A stretch of DNA of 64,000 nt from Monocercomonoides exilis. Its lineage: Eukaryota > Preaxostyla > Oxymonadida > Polymastigidae. The position numbers and the translations under genes were made by a program. The notes under the pieces are model-generated. The model did no database searches, had not been told where the DNA came from, and worked only from the letters and a program-made list of their open reading frames with translations. The number at the start of each line of letters is the position of its first letter. Within the stretch, counting starts at the first letter, position 1. Location of the stretch: assembly GCA_001643675.2 (NCBI GenBank), contig LSRY02000030.1:296501-360500 (forward strand), written 5' to 3'. This document shows, piece by piece, positions 1-12,383 of this stretch.

Positions 1-640
1 AATAAAACAAATAAATATAACAGATATAAAAGTTAAATATTCATGAAAAACCAATTTAACTTTTTGATCAATAAATACCACTAAAGATTTTGTTTTTTCA
101 ATTTTTGATCTTTTTTTTATGATTTGGGACCAAGTTTTAATTTTTATGAATAAAACAAAGATTTGTTCCAAACTTTTTTTGCAATTTCAACACAATAAGT
201 CTTGCATTCCCATTCAAAAAAATGCAGAAAAATTAAAAAAAATGAGAAATATAATTGATTGTGCAGAATTGAACAAAATTCAGAAAGCAAAATATTGCGT
301 ACCATTTCAAAAAAAATCACCCATATTAAATTTTTGATCAAAAGAAAAAATATAAGATTCTCAATGAAAAAGAGTTATATTTGCTTCAACTATCATTCAA
401 TTACTGATCCATGAATTGTTAATGGTTTATTTGATTCTTTTTATGAATAAACAAATAATCTGATTATCATTACAGTTTTTATTTTATTGTAATTTTTTGT
501 TGCTCAAAATGAATCATGGCATTTCTTGGAAGTGAATACAGCTCATTCAAGTTAGAATGAACAAAAGTGTTATCAAAAATTGATGGTTCGCAATTTGTTA
601 TTATTTCCGTTTAATTAATTTTTATTTATTCTTTTTCAAG
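1..640. repeat. AT-rich intergenic DNA with dispersed repeat
   Basis: No convincing gene. The stretch is very AT-rich with recurring tttttgatca-type words. The part around 200-330 resembles 63590-63700 at the other end of the window: both carry an A-rich run, then a word close to aacaaaattcaaaaagca, then atttcaaa and tttttgatca. Short open frames here (119-337) look like chance translations of the repeat. I read this as a degenerate dispersed AT-rich repeat family. Confidence 0.45.
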
Positions 641-689
641 CTTGACAAATTTGTGGCAAATTTCAGAGCTCCTTTTGTGAAGAAGTTTG

Positions 690-1120
690 CAACGTGGGGC
701 TGGACAACAAATTTGTTTGTTGGAGAAGAGGAAATACTGTAGAGGATTGTGAAATATCAGTGTGAGACGATATTTGTGTCATCAGTTGCAGAGAATGAGA
801 AAGATTACAAGCAATGTGGAGGGTTTGAAGCGCCTTGTCAATTGCTGAATGTTGGAATTCAACACATCATTCCATCTCTGTTCTCACAGCTGTTGATATC
901 AGAAGAGACTATCATCAATGGAGAAAGCAGTGCTTTGAATGTGACCATCCGCTCATTGCAATCTCCCTCAGCTGCTTTGGTGCATCTGAACTCAACAATA
1001 ACAAACGAGGGAAATCTGATCACAACATCAGAGAAAGTTCGGATTGAAAGATTGAAATTCAATTTTGTTCAGTCATTTTCATATTCTGGAAGTTCAATCA
1101 TCCATGAAGCAAGTGGCTAG
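690..1120 (+). pseudogene. Fragment of giant beta-helix surface protein family
   Basis: The reading frame at 749-1120 encodes about 123 residues that match the repeated module of the two giant genes in this window. The match starts with a short strand of type IFVSS, then a Cys-Gly and a Pro-Cys pair (CGGFEAPC), an amphipathic stretch, and then beta-helix-like sequence rich in Ser, Thr and Asn. It has no start codon context, signal peptide, membrane span or kinase-like tail, and an in-frame TAG sits just upstream near 740. The frame closes at 1118-1120. It lies on the opposite strand to the giant genes. I infer a broken, transposed or truncated family member; it could also be one exon of an unrecognised gene, but the giants are single-exon genes. 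Confidence 0.6.
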
Positions 1121-1559
1121 TTTTCTTTTTCATTTGTTGATTTTTCTTCTTCAAAATCTTCTTTGTTATGATGCATTTCTTCTTTTATTTCTTCTTCATC
1201 AACTTCATCTTTTCAAACGTTTTGTTCAGAAGTCTGTTGGAAGAAGACGGTTGTATTCTCAGTGTTAACTTCACATTAAGTTCTTTCAAAAGCTTTTGAG
1301 AGGAAATGGATACGACAAGAAACAGGAGATATAAGAGGATGAAAAATGAAAAGAAGAAAACAGCTCTGATGAAAATATCATCAGGAAAATCAAAGGCTTT
1401 GCAGCATCCAATGCACTTTCAAAGAGCAGCAGCATGTCGTTGATCTCCATCTCTTTCTCTCTCAAACCCTTCTCGAGCTATAATGAAAAAGTTAAAGAAG
1501 AAGATAATTATAAAGTGTGACATGACATTAACTCCTCCTCCCTTCCAATGCAATGTTAT
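1121..1559. other. Spacer without recognised gene
   Basis: This stretch is pyrimidine-rich at first (TTC/CTT runs near 1120-1210), then of mixed composition. It follows the beta-helix fragment and may be decayed continuation of it, but no frame supports that. Nothing else is recognisable. Confidence 0.4.
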
Positions 1560-4240
1560 TGAGTCTTGAAATAAAACCACTCGCTGTCAGTCTCACAGTA
1601 TCAGCCCAAAGCAGATCTCAACTTCCACCTCTTTTTTCCCAGCTGCAGCAGCACCAGCTCCACCAGCAGCCGTGCCATCCGGAACAGCGCCCGCCGCCCT
1701 TCTTTCTTCCCCACCGCCGACTGCACCGCCTCCACCCGCCGCTTCAGCCCTGCCCCTGCCACCACCCCTCCCGACACCCCCGCCGACACCCCCGAAAGCA
1801 CTCACACACGGCAGTCGAGCACCGGCTTCAGCAGCTTTAGATACAGGCTCGCAGTCTTCACAATTTCGCTGTTCTCAGATTGTGATAGAGGCTCTCATCT
1901 GAAAGCAGCATCGCACACATCCGGCAGCCTCAGGCACAGCATGAAGAAGTCGTTGTACTGGCACGCCTTCACCGCATATTCGAATGACAGCAGGCAGCAC
2001 CCAGACAGCCGGTACGCGTCCCGGGAAATCCTCAACGAGCGCTTGTGGTATCTGCGGATAGGACACATTCAGAAGACACTCCAGCTCCGAGTGCGTGATC
2101 TCTCTCCAAGCTTCTTGTGAAGATGATGATGAAAATGTCAATGGATCTCAATTACGTATCGCATCATGCAGCTTCTTCATCGCCTCCTTCCGCTTCACTG
2201 TCTCTGCCCGGTAGTAATTCAGCAGAAACCCCAGAAACACTGAAGCGTCTGCCTCCCCCTTCTCCGACTGCAGCCCCTCAAACTTCTCAAAAAACATCTT
2301 GATCTTCTATTCAGGCGCACTTCAAGCTGTATGTTGACATACATCCGACACATCCGGAACGATATCGTCATGAAGTCCTCTTTCTCTTTCATAGGCTGCT
2401 GCTTGCCTTCAAACTGCATCGTGTTGCAATATAGGAAGAAAGACAGCTCACCTTCCGCAAACTTCTCCGGCACGTTCTTCCCAACTGCTGCACAGTGAAA
2501 ATTCCTTTCGGAACAGTTCCACTTTTCAGATCAACTCCAATAGCACTGCCTCTTTCTTTAAATTCTCCGAGCACTTCTCCCCTAGCCACAAGCACACAAA
2601 ATCCCCAAAACAACTGCCTTGGAAGCACCACATCTTCCAACTCAGCTATGCCATCACTCAAATCAACCAATATCTTGCCTCTGTTTATTCCCTTGATCGT
2701 CGACTGCATCCACGCCAGCTTCCGTAGTAGTCCTGTCTTCAGCTTCTGATGACTCGACTGAATCGACATTGATAACTTATATATGTGCGACATCAGAAGC
2801 ACATTCACAATTTCGAACACCACCTGCTTAAGCAATATAGGCACTATGCTCGTCGGGCGCTCCATCGTCTCTTCATACGACAACTTCATTTTCTTCTGTT
2901 CCTTCTTTTTTTTAAAACCATAAGAATAATTTACTGCTTCTCAATAACCTCCATTTACAAAATCATCTACTCGCTTGTTGTATTCACATGCACTTTCAGC
3001 TGCTCCATCAGCATTTTCGTTTCCTTCTCCATCTGGTTCATCTTCTGCTTCACAGTTGTGTCCACTCATCCTCCATCACCATCACAAGCATTTTCTGCTC
3101 CATCGCCATTTGCTTCTCCCACAATATTCACTCCTCTTCTCGCTTTCACAACAACAACCTTCTCGCTCGGGTCTGGTCCAACCATCACAGAGCAGCCATC
3201 ACCGATGCTCGCTGCAAATTTTCTTAGTCCCCTTCAAACAGCTCCGATGGCCGAATCAACGAAACCGAAGATGGAATTAGCATTCCCACTCACAGAGCTC
3301 AACAAAAAGCCAACGTAAATAACACACTTGGCGCACTTATCGAAACATTGCTTTCTTAACTTTCCACTTCGCATTTCTTTATCTTGATTTTCAACTCCTT
3401 CTCAATCCCCACATCAATAAATTCGACCTTCTCCTTCATGGCCGCTAGCTGCTCCTGAAGCTCCTTCACCTATGCATTGTGCTTCTCGTTCAGCTCCTGA
3501 ATCTTCCTCTCCCGCAATTCGATGATCTTATTCTTCTCCTGCAGCTTCTTTGCCAGCAAACTCATCCACAACGATGCCTGCTCGTCTTCCTGGATCTCCT
3601 GCAAAAGCATTTTGAACTCAAAACATCTTCTCCATCTCCTGATTCTCCTCCTCTTGCTGCTCCTTTAGCTCCCGGATTTGTCTGCACTGCCCTTCATTCT
3701 CCCTTGCAATCTCAGATTTCTGCACCTCGCACTTCACAAACATCTCACACAGCATATTCCCCGCATTCACCATTTTTCTCTTCAGATCTTCCTCCATATT
3801 CTTCAGCTTTTCACCACTTCGTGTACTGTGAGCAAGTTTCATTTCGCTTCCTTATCCAGCTTCATTACCACACGCATCGACTGTGGTGATCTCAAAGCCA
3901 GCAGCAATGTTTTTAACAGATTGCATTCACATCTGCCGCCACAAAGATTCACTTGCTCCCCGACTTCGTACCCTCCGACGCTGCAAGCGACGGAAGATGC
4001 CCCACCAGCGGAACCAAAAGCATCGCCGAAAGCGCCACATCGTATGCACACACAACACCACCATACATCGCCCCCCGCCGCGCTACAACAAATCATTCGA
4101 AGCGTCTGTTGCTCCCTCAGTTACGAATTCTTTTGATTTTCATACACTCCAGCCGCCTCTTGATGTAGTCTATTTTTGCTGCAGAAGTGTATGACGCCAC
4201 CACCACCTAGGCATCAGAAGGGTTAATCGCAGACGCTGAT
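1560..4240 (-). pseudogene. Decayed coiled-coil protein gene
   Basis: Composition rises in GC compared with the flanks, and the minus strand reads as protein in pieces that jump between frames. Reading downward from about 4200 these are: a Lys/Arg-rich helix; a coiled coil near 3842-3620 (EELKEQQEEENQEME-like heptads); another near 3620-3370 with a TAG in frame (words KKLQEKNKIIELRE and VKELQEQLAAMKEK); one near 3050-2980 (MNQMEKETKMLMEQL); a longer clean frame at 2889-2480; continuation in a second frame at 2473-2330; a third frame around 2300-2130; and a Gly/Ala-rich tail at 1805-1593. Introns could explain some jumps, but in-frame stops inside the heptads favour a pseudogene. I do not recognise the family. 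Confidence 0.5.
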
Positions 4241-4479
4241 AATAATGGCCACTCATTCTCTGAAGAATACTTCTCTTCGCTTCTCCACCTCCGGAATGGT
4301 GAAGTTGATCGGGGTGATGATCCAGTTGAAGAAGACGAAGTTAACGAAGACACTGAGTGAAGAAACAACTGTTACACTGCTCCGGCCAAAAGAAGCATTT
4401 TCAGATACCGTTTTTCGTCTGCATGCATCCCTAATAGTGACACAAACACAACATTTTCATTCGAATCAGAATGGTTGAC

Positions 4480-6515
4480 CATTTGCAAAAACGAGCTTTT
4501 TTCATACTATTTGAAAGGATAGTTGCAGGATATTTTTGCATAACGTATCAGTATTAAATGGAAGGGAGAAGAGAAAGGCACATACTGAGATGAAAGAAAC
4601 TTGATAATATAGATTGATTAAATCAAAATAAGAGAAAAGTTTGTTTTTTTTTTTTCATTTGTAATAAATGGTGATTTATTTTGAAAAACAACATTAATAA
4701 TTATTCAATGTCAACTGCTTTTTGAATATTTTTCGATAACAACGATCAAAGTTTTGATGAATTTTTCCTGTTTGATTAATTCTTATGAAAAATTCTTGAA
4801 TTAAAGCAAATCAATTTTATTTATCTTTTAACAAAAGAAAATAATAAAATCTTAGCCACTGTTCATAAATTCATAATGAAAATTCGAATAGATGAAATGA
4901 AAATGAAGAAATAAAAATATGTAACTCATTTATTTCAAATGGCACGAAAGCATCGCATTCAAAAGTGGATTGCAGAATAAAGTTAACAATTCATATGATA
5001 TCAACATATTTATGACCTGTGCATCAATAATAAGCTCAGAAAATAACAATATATAATATTAACAATACAATAATGGGAACGGAATGATCAACTTTTTTTG
5101 ATCATTTGTGATCTTTTGTGGGACAAAATTAAAGTCGTAGAACTTGACAAAAAAATTTTGACAAATAAGTAAAAAATAATAAATAAACGGGTGATAATTT
5201 TTGATATCACATTTTTCCATTTAAAAAATTCGGTTCTGATAGTTAGGGAAAAAACCCTCACAAAATACGAAACTTATGCACATTGGCTAAGAAATTCTAA
5301 AACATCATGTGCATCATCAAAACATATTTCAAACTGTTCGATTCTTTTTCTTTTCTGTATATTTTTTCTATTTTTTTATAATTTTCATTCCAATATGGGT
5401 TCTATCTTTTTGTAATATCAACAAATCGCAACGGTTAAAATAGATTGTCTTGCTTTTGAGCAAATAGAAATTTCTTGATATATTCAGAGAAAGAAATTGT
5501 TTGATTGTTTTATTATTATCCATTCAATTGATTATTTTTCTGAAGAATTATTAAAATGATGTGTTTAATATTTCTTTTTTGTTCTTCCTATTTTCATTTT
5601 CATCTGCATTGCTTTTCACACGTCAAAAGAGAATAATGAATATGAAGTGAATTCAAATCATAAATATTTATTTATATGTTATATTTTTGAAAATTTAATT
5701 CTCTTGAAATATTTTATTTCGCATTTTGAATGAGTTTTCCACTTGAGATAAAACGAAGATCCTTCACTTTGGTGATTTTGTTCGATATAATTATTGATTT
5801 TATTCTTCAAAGATTTTCAAAATAATGCAAAAATAACAATTTTTTTAAAAAACAAAACAAATGTTAGAGTTAAAAAATTGATAACTTATAAAAAGAAATT
5901 TCTTCTTATGTTTCGAATTTTTTATAATGACAATGTATCATATTTATTCCACAGCATTAAAACACTCAACAAAAAAGAAACATCAAAGAAAAACAAAAAA
6001 ATAGTTATTTCATATTTCCACAGAATATTTTGTTGAAATAATTATCTCCATCGTGCATCCATATCAAAATACATCATTTTCAATTTTCATTTTTATCTAT
6101 GAAAGGCATGTCATCCTTTTATTCACAATGAGCAAAAATTGCTGAATGTCTTTCGAATGTCGCCTCAAACAACAGAGAGTTCCTGCTTTTTGCTCGTTTT
6201 CATTAAGTCAAAATAAATCCATTGTTAAAAACCCACAACATTATTATCAAAAAATATTTGTGTTCGATTCTTGCATTCTCTTCAATGTTCTGACTTTCAA
6301 AAGCAAAACTTGATCAATGCTGTGATTAATCATCAAGAAAGTTGACTTCGAAATCATTTCTTCTAATGAGCAAAGCACAACTATTTCTAATCATACGTGA
6401 AAAACTTGAACTTCATGTTCCTTTTCAGGATTTTTATTTATCTCAACAACATGTTTGGTCAGCAGTTATTATTTTAGTGTCATTTTTTGAAATCGACAAT
6501 TGCATCTGTCTCAGA
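4480..6515. other. AT-rich intergenic region
   Basis: No gene recognised on either strand. Only short A/T-rich open frames occur. Near 5238 the word agttagggaaaaaaccctc recurs in inverted form near 8445-8480 (cctgagaagg then tttttccctaact), which suggests another degenerate dispersed repeat. Confidence 0.5.
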
Positions 6516-6966
6516 TATACCTCTGTGACCTGACAAATTGCTTGAAGCCTCGTCTGTCACAAAAAAAAAAATTATTCTTAAATTAATATAAAATAAAATG
6601 TTGCTAAAACTTCCAAAGACTTTTCAAAGCACTATGGAAAAGATTTGTTGATAGCATCTGTAATATCTTGTCGTTTTTTCTCTTTTGTCGGTGACCGTCA
6701 GTGACCGTCGATGACAAATTGTGACAAAAATATTCCTCAACTGACATTACGTGTCAAATAAAATAAATATTGGGAACCTGATCATTTTTTTGAAATTTTT
6801 ATTTTTTCAGTATAATAAGAATTATTTCATGAAGATTTTAAATTAATTATTTTAGTAATTAAGAATTATGAAATCGTTATAAATAACCCTTTTTGACAAA
6901 TCATAAATATCTTGTCAGTCATTTTGTCATTTTTTCTATTTTCTCTTGTCAGGTCACAGAGGTATA
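6516..6966. mobile_element. MITE, copy A, with target-site duplication
   Basis: A 451-bp element with inverted ends: tatacctctgtgacctgaca on the left, and its reverse complement (gtcaggtcacagaggtata) on the right. It is flanked by an 8-bp direct repeat gtctcaga (6508-6515 and 6967-6974). The interior is AT-rich and non-coding, with repeated gtgac/gtcac words (gtgaccgtcagtgaccgtcg near 6690). A second copy lies at 32816-33338. The 8-9 bp duplication is what hAT, P or Mutator-type transposases make; which one moved it cannot be told from this window. Non-autonomous. Confidence 0.85.
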
Positions 6967-8765
6967 GTCTCAGATTATTTTTAAACTAAACGATCAAATT
7001 TCTCGGCATTGTCTAGAATTTCTTCATCTTCTGCTTTTTTTTTCATGATGTATTCAAGAAAAATTGGAAGCCTTTCAAATCCAATTGGCAATCAACTGTT
7101 TGTTCGCCTCTGACTGAAACGCGAACTTCCTTTCAGTGTTGCAGACAAAAATCCTGTCATTTTTTCAATAAAAACAAATTACTTCGAAATGAACATGCGG
7201 ATTTCATTTGGTATCTTGCATCGTCTTCTGCATTGGAAATTCGTCACATTTTCAAGTCGATAATCACCAACATTTACTGCTCCTTGATGTTATCCGATGT
7301 TCATGTGGTAGTTATCAGATAACGGATTTTTGTTTCTTTCGCAATTCTATCGTTGCTCTCTTCAAATTTATAAAAAAGTCTACTTCCCAATACATTTTTG
7401 TTGTCACTTTTTACAAAATGACATTTGTATTGTTTGAGCCTTTTTGTTTGAAGAAATCAAAATTCCGAATACAGGATTGTCCATTGAACATTACGAAAAT
7501 GAACACCAACATAATCAAAATTAAAATTTATCATTACTATCATTTGCCATTTATGAATTAGAATGTGAACAAAGTTGGAAACGTACCGAGAATTAACTTT
7601 CAGTTTTATTGGTTATCGATCATTTTTCATAGCATTTAAAACATATTCTTGAATTGAGGAGTTAAAAATTCAAAGTTAACATGAAAATGCAAATTTTTAT
7701 CAAAGAACAAAATCAAACTTATAAATTTCGTATTTTTATTTTATACATAAATAACATATGACAACAACTATTTTCCGAGTCCAAAAGTTATTTGCAAAAA
7801 AGAAAACATCTGTTTTTCTATTTAGCAGATTTTGATATTAATAATGGGATGCAGAACCATTAAAAACAATTATTATTTTTTTTGTTGTTCTCAAGTTGCA
7901 TTTTCATCGAAAGAAGAAAAAATTTCATAAGAACTTGAGCAATTTAGTTTGAGTCCATTATTATTAATTTGTTTCGTATTTTATTTTGTTATTCACAACT
8001 AAATTCATTCAGGATCCAAATGATTTTAATTCATCAATGCTGATATATCGTTTTTCTTTGAATTTTTCTAAAACTTTGAAATCTCCTTGGGACAAAAACT
8101 TGATGATCATGATTAAACGATTATTTCGAATTCATTTTTCACATCGATATCAATTTTTGCATTTCAATACAAGATATAAAAAATATTTATTATTAGAAAT
8201 GAAATGAGATAGATTTTCTACGAATAAAATAATTATTGTTTTAAAAATATTTTAACACTTCTTTTCACCTGAAATTTGATGTTATTATGAAAAATTCAAA
8301 TCATCTGATCGATTTAACCATTTACGAAATTTTTTTCTAAAAAAACAGCAAAAATCACCTTTAAACGTATCAATTTTTAACAAATGAATACTATTACATT
8401 TATCACTTTAATTAGAAGAATCATTTTCACCCATGCGTATAGGTTTTTTCCCTGAGAAGGGATTTTTCCCTAACTAAGAAATATTTCTTGATTATCATCA
8501 AAAGAATTCTGAAAAATGAAAAGGCTTCAAAAATAATATTTTTTTTCTTTATTTGAGCTTTTACATTTGTTTTGATAGCAGTTGTGATGATTTTGGCATT
8601 TGAATACAAAGTCTCTTCCAAATGACAAATAACGTTTGAAAAATCGACACGCCGAAAAAAGTCATGATTTCAAAAATAATCACCCAAGTATATTAATTTT
8701 GGATCAAATCTTTTATTTTTGAAAATACTTCATTTTAACGCATTACTGACTTGCGAAATTAGTTT
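6967..8765. other. AT-rich intergenic region
   Basis: No supported gene. Several open frames of 60-120 codons exist (for example 7208-7561 +) but they have AT-driven composition, no recognisable motif and no matching partner exons. Confidence 0.45.
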
Positions 8766-9000
8766 TTTTTCCTAAATATATGGCTGATCCTTTTTGAAAT
8801 CACACTTTCGTTCGAGTTTTGATCAAAAAATTTATCTCAATTGGATTTTGAAAAATTGAACAAAACTGATAATACACATTGTATATGATGTTGTTATTGC
8901 AGAAACAAAATTTTATCAAAAATCTCATAAAGATAAAAATTTTGATCAAAACTCGAACGAAAGCATGACTTCAGAAAGGATCGGTCATATGTTATTTTTC
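8766..9000. repeat. Fold-back inverted repeat
   Basis: Two arms of about 70 bp (8766-8837 and 8931-9000) are reverse complements with a few mismatches. The core shared word is ctttcgttcgagttttgatc, and gatccttt lies further out on both arms. The loop is about 93 bp. Weaker similarity continues outward. There is no coding content. It is probably a palindromic MITE remnant; RNA from either strand would form a long hairpin. Confidence 0.75.
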
Positions 9001-9568
9001 ACCTATTTAAGCACATTTTTGAAAAATCGATTTTTTGAAATCTTTGATCAAAAAAATAGATTTTTCATTGAAAAACGAACCCTTAATAAAACAAAATGAT
9101 ATTTTTAATGTTTAGCCCTGTGATAATATGCGATGGAAAATGTATGAAAAATTGGCTAAAAATGTCGGTTCAAGAAAAAATGTGATTATTAACGATTTTA
9201 ATTATTTTTGATGCGATTGAATCCGGTTTTGACAAAACAAAGTTTTTATAAACCAAAGATGAATATTTCTTTTTAATGAATTGAAGTTGTCAAAGAATCG
9301 AATTTCTTTCAGTAATTGAAAATTCAGTGCAATGATTATTGAAAGCGTAAACTCAAAATTATATTGAGATTCAACAGATTCATTTTTAAAATTCAACAAT
9401 AACAATAAACTTTTCTTGACCCAAAAAACAAAAGATTACGGTTTTTTTAAATATGCATCGAAAATTAAAATAAAGCATCCAATTTTCCTTGAATTTATTT
9501 TCTTTTCATTTTTTTTTTGTTAGTAAATTACAGACATTTATTTTAACCCGGAAATAATCACATTAACA

Positions 9569-11560
9569 AGGGTCATCTTTTTATTGGCACTTTTTTTTAA
9601 ATAAAAACTCATCTGAACCACAAATAATATTTTAATAATATATTTTTGGTTTTCATGCAAATGTGATACATCCTAATATTTGAATTTTGAAAGAAATCCA
9701 ATTTCTCATGGGGGGAAATGGGGGGGTTCAAGTCCTTCAATTGAGCTTTTATGAGAAATTGGACTGCACAAAGGTTTGTTAATATTTCTTATTCATTCAA
9801 AAATTCAAATAATAATTAAAAATTCTTTGATGAGAATTAATAAATAAAAAATTATATTAATAATCATTACCCATAATATATAAATGAAATTACTAGTGAG
9901 GAAGAAAGCTGAAGCGGCGCAGAAGCGGCTAAAGGAAGCAATGTACACATTGCATTGCGGGAAATATGAAACAAGATTGGAAAGGATTGCACACATTGTT
10001 AATGACAATGTTGTCAGGCTGGTCGACGGGGTTTAATACGGTGGAATCAGCAAAAAATCTTTGGAGCACGCAGTGAAAGCAATAAAAAACGGCAGGCTGA
10101 TTGCAAAAGTTGGGCACCCACCGATAATTAGCGGTGAAAAAGAAAAACAATTCTTGGAAGAAGTTACAATAAAATCAAGATCTGGTACAAGCCTCTCGTT
10201 GCGAAAAACTCGTGATCTGTTTTGCAATTGATATTTATATTGTATATTAATTGGTATTTAGATGGATAATATGTTTAACGATAGTGAAGAAGAAGGAGAA
10301 AATGAAAAAAAGATTAAAAAGACAGTAACTCTGAAGGAAGTTTACGCCTTCATACTAAGACATCCAGAATCGATGTCATCGCTGCCAAAGCAAGTTGATA
10401 TTAACAGATTTGCAACATCTTGCCACAAAGTCCTGAAGCAGTGGTTCGCAAAATTATAAGCATTACACGACGAAAATAAATATCCAGAGGAATTAATCTT
10501 CAATATTGATGAATCTTCGCTTCGCATTACAACTTCTTCACGCAATGTTGTTGTTCATCCCGCAGATGAACCAGCTGGATTCAAAAAGACTGCCGAAAGG
10601 ATGCCGAATGCCACTCTCGTTGCTGGAATCGCTGCTGATGGCTTCTCGCTTCCATCTATTGTGCTGTGGCCGAGTGTAACTCTTCTGAAAGAACTGACAA
10701 CACTGTTAACATCGTCATCAAATATTTATCCAAATACAAACGGCTGGATGGACAAAACGTCGTTCAAAAAATACGCCTTAACAGTTCTTTCACCATTTAT
10801 CATTGACAGAAGAAAGCGAATACTTAGAGAATCTCATCGTTGCCTTTTTCTCCTATATTCATACTCATCGCGCGCAGATCCAACTGTATGGAGACATTTA
10901 AAGGAATCCGAAATAGACGTAATCACCTTCGTTCATCATCCTGCACATATATCTCAGCCACTGGACAGAGGCGTATTTGATGTGTTGAAGACAGAGCTTT
11001 CAAACAATTACTGCTCTCCATCATCCACCTCCTCATCTTCAAAAAGAACAGCTGTTGCAGATGTGTTGCCACAAGCCCTTCACACAGCATTCACACCATC
11101 TGTTATCAAAAAAGCCTTCATTTACAGCGGAGTACTCAGCAATGGATCTATGTCGGTTCAAATGAAGCTTCCTCAGTTTTTTCAATACTTCATTCCTTCT
11201 CATTCTCAATGTCTCGACTTCTTCGGAAAAGTGATAACAAAAGAAAAGCTTCTTGATGAATGGGATGAATATAATGAAAATCACAAGATGAAAATTGAAG
11301 AAATTGAAGAAAAAGAAAAGGAAATTGAAGAAGAAGAATTGCCCTTGGAGAAAAAAGTGAAAAGAAAATTCAAAAAAAAAAAGAATGATGACGATGAAAC
11401 AAGTGATGAATTTGACCCCTTTGAACTTGAAAATGGAAAAAGAAAAGAAAGAAGAGTAATTGATTCGAGTTTAGTATTTTTTGATGTGTTTTTCATTTTT
11501 TTCATTTCAAAAAATTTAGGTGCCAAAAAAGAAAAAAGTGCCAATAAAAAGATGACCCTA
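9569..11560 (+). mobile_element. Pogo-like DNA transposon
   Basis: The element is about 2 kb. The left end reads agggtcatctttttattggc then acttttttt (from 9569), and the right end (to 11559) is its reverse complement, about 28 bp with almost no mismatch. Between the ends is one transposase-derived frame (9884-11578). The frame runs through the right inverted repeat and closes 18 bp beyond it. A clean target duplication is not obvious; TA follows the right end at 11559-11560 but is not mirrored at the left. Family placement rests on the order psq-type helix-turn-helix, CENP-B-like region and DDE_1-type domain. Confidence 0.8.
9697..9763. other. Perfect 13-bp inverted repeat with G-run loop
   Basis: tccaatttctcat at 9697-9709 pairs perfectly with atgagaaattgga at 9751-9763. 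The loop holds two G runs (6 and 7 G at 9710-9726). It lies between the left inverted end and the transposase frame of the pogo-like element, so it may be a subterminal transposase site or a hairpin in its transcript. Confidence 0.5.
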
Positions 11561-11578
11561 TTGGAAAGCTTTTTGTGA
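9884..11578 (+). pseudogene. Pogo/Tc1-type transposase, broken by stops
   Basis: One reading frame runs from the ATG at 9884 to a stop at 11576-11578, interrupted by TAA 10034, TGA 10229, TAG 10259 and TAA 10457 but by no frameshift that I can see. In order it encodes a Lys/Arg-rich N-terminus; a psq/CENP-B-like DNA-binding part (ISKKSLEHAVKAIKNGRL, then HPPIISGEKEKQFLEEV); a region at 10262-10459; then a DDE_1-type domain. The first catalytic Asp is in FNIDESSL (about 10507) and the last in QPLDRGVFD (about 10960). The second Asp, usually in a DGHSSH-like word, is not recognisable: the sequence there reads LLYSYSSRA. The C-terminus is a Lys/Glu-rich tail (EEIEEKEKEIEEEEL). I infer an inactive relic that decayed mainly by point mutation. 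Confidence 0.8.
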
Positions 11579-12383
11579 CTATAATTAATGAGTAAGTTTA
11601 TGGAGTGATTGAATCTTGTTTCAACTGAGCATTTTTTTCATTGAATAGCATGATGATTTTGTTCGTCTGATTTGCTATTTTGAATAAAAATTGGTGCTAT
11701 TTCCAAAACAAAAAAATTCAAAAAAGAAGAATGATTCTCCAAATGAGAAGATAACAGCTAATATCAATAAAAAATCTAATTCTCTTTCTAAATAAGGACA
11801 CATTTCACAGCCCCAAACCAATAAAATAAGAATACGTATTTCTACATTTAAATAAACAAGAAATGAATAACAACAAATGATTCGAAATGGGTGATAATGA
11901 AAGAAAATCAAAAAAATGATAATTTGAATAAACTCAAAATCGTTCAATTGAATTACAAATTGATATAAACTGAATACACATCAAACAAAAAACAAATTTC
12001 AACAAACCGAAAACTCTTTTTCAAAATCACAAACATTTTCATAAACATAAAATTTCAAACAAAAAAAAGGAAAAATGAAAAAATGAAAAGAGTGGAAAAT
12101 CGGTTGAGGGCTCGGGTTCTGTCTTTCAGAAGTGAAAGAGCCCAAAACCTGAAGCGTGCTTTTGCAAGGGTGTGTTAATGGATATCAAATTGAAAATGAA
12201 AAAAAAAAAAAATTCATCTACAAAAAATGTTTCATTGAATTTTTCATGAAAAATCATGAATTGCGTCAAAAAGGCTTCTGTATTAATCAATGATCTTCTG
12301 GTTGCAATGTTGACAGAATACTCTCTTGAGAAACTTAAAAATCGTTTCTGGCACTTTTGCTCACTGTTATTCTCCATTATCTT
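11579..12383. other. AT-rich spacer downstream of giant gene A
   Basis: No gene supported. It is the 3' side of giant gene A (which reads leftward). An open frame in phase with gene A continues past its TAA down to 12126, but its composition is AT-driven and it has no counterpart in gene B, so I treat it as non-coding. Confidence 0.5.

Noticed and set aside
7208-7561. 117-codon plus-strand frame as a gene
   Set aside because: No motif, AT-driven composition and no supporting splice partners.
9700-9770. tRNA-like T-loop word ggttcaagtcc
   Set aside because: No acceptor stem, D-arm or anticodon arm could be paired around it; the hairpin here has a different geometry.
12126-12377. Possible readthrough extension of giant gene A past its TAA
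   Set aside because: The frame stays open for about 85 codons, but the content is AT-driven and gene B has nothing comparable; chance is enough.
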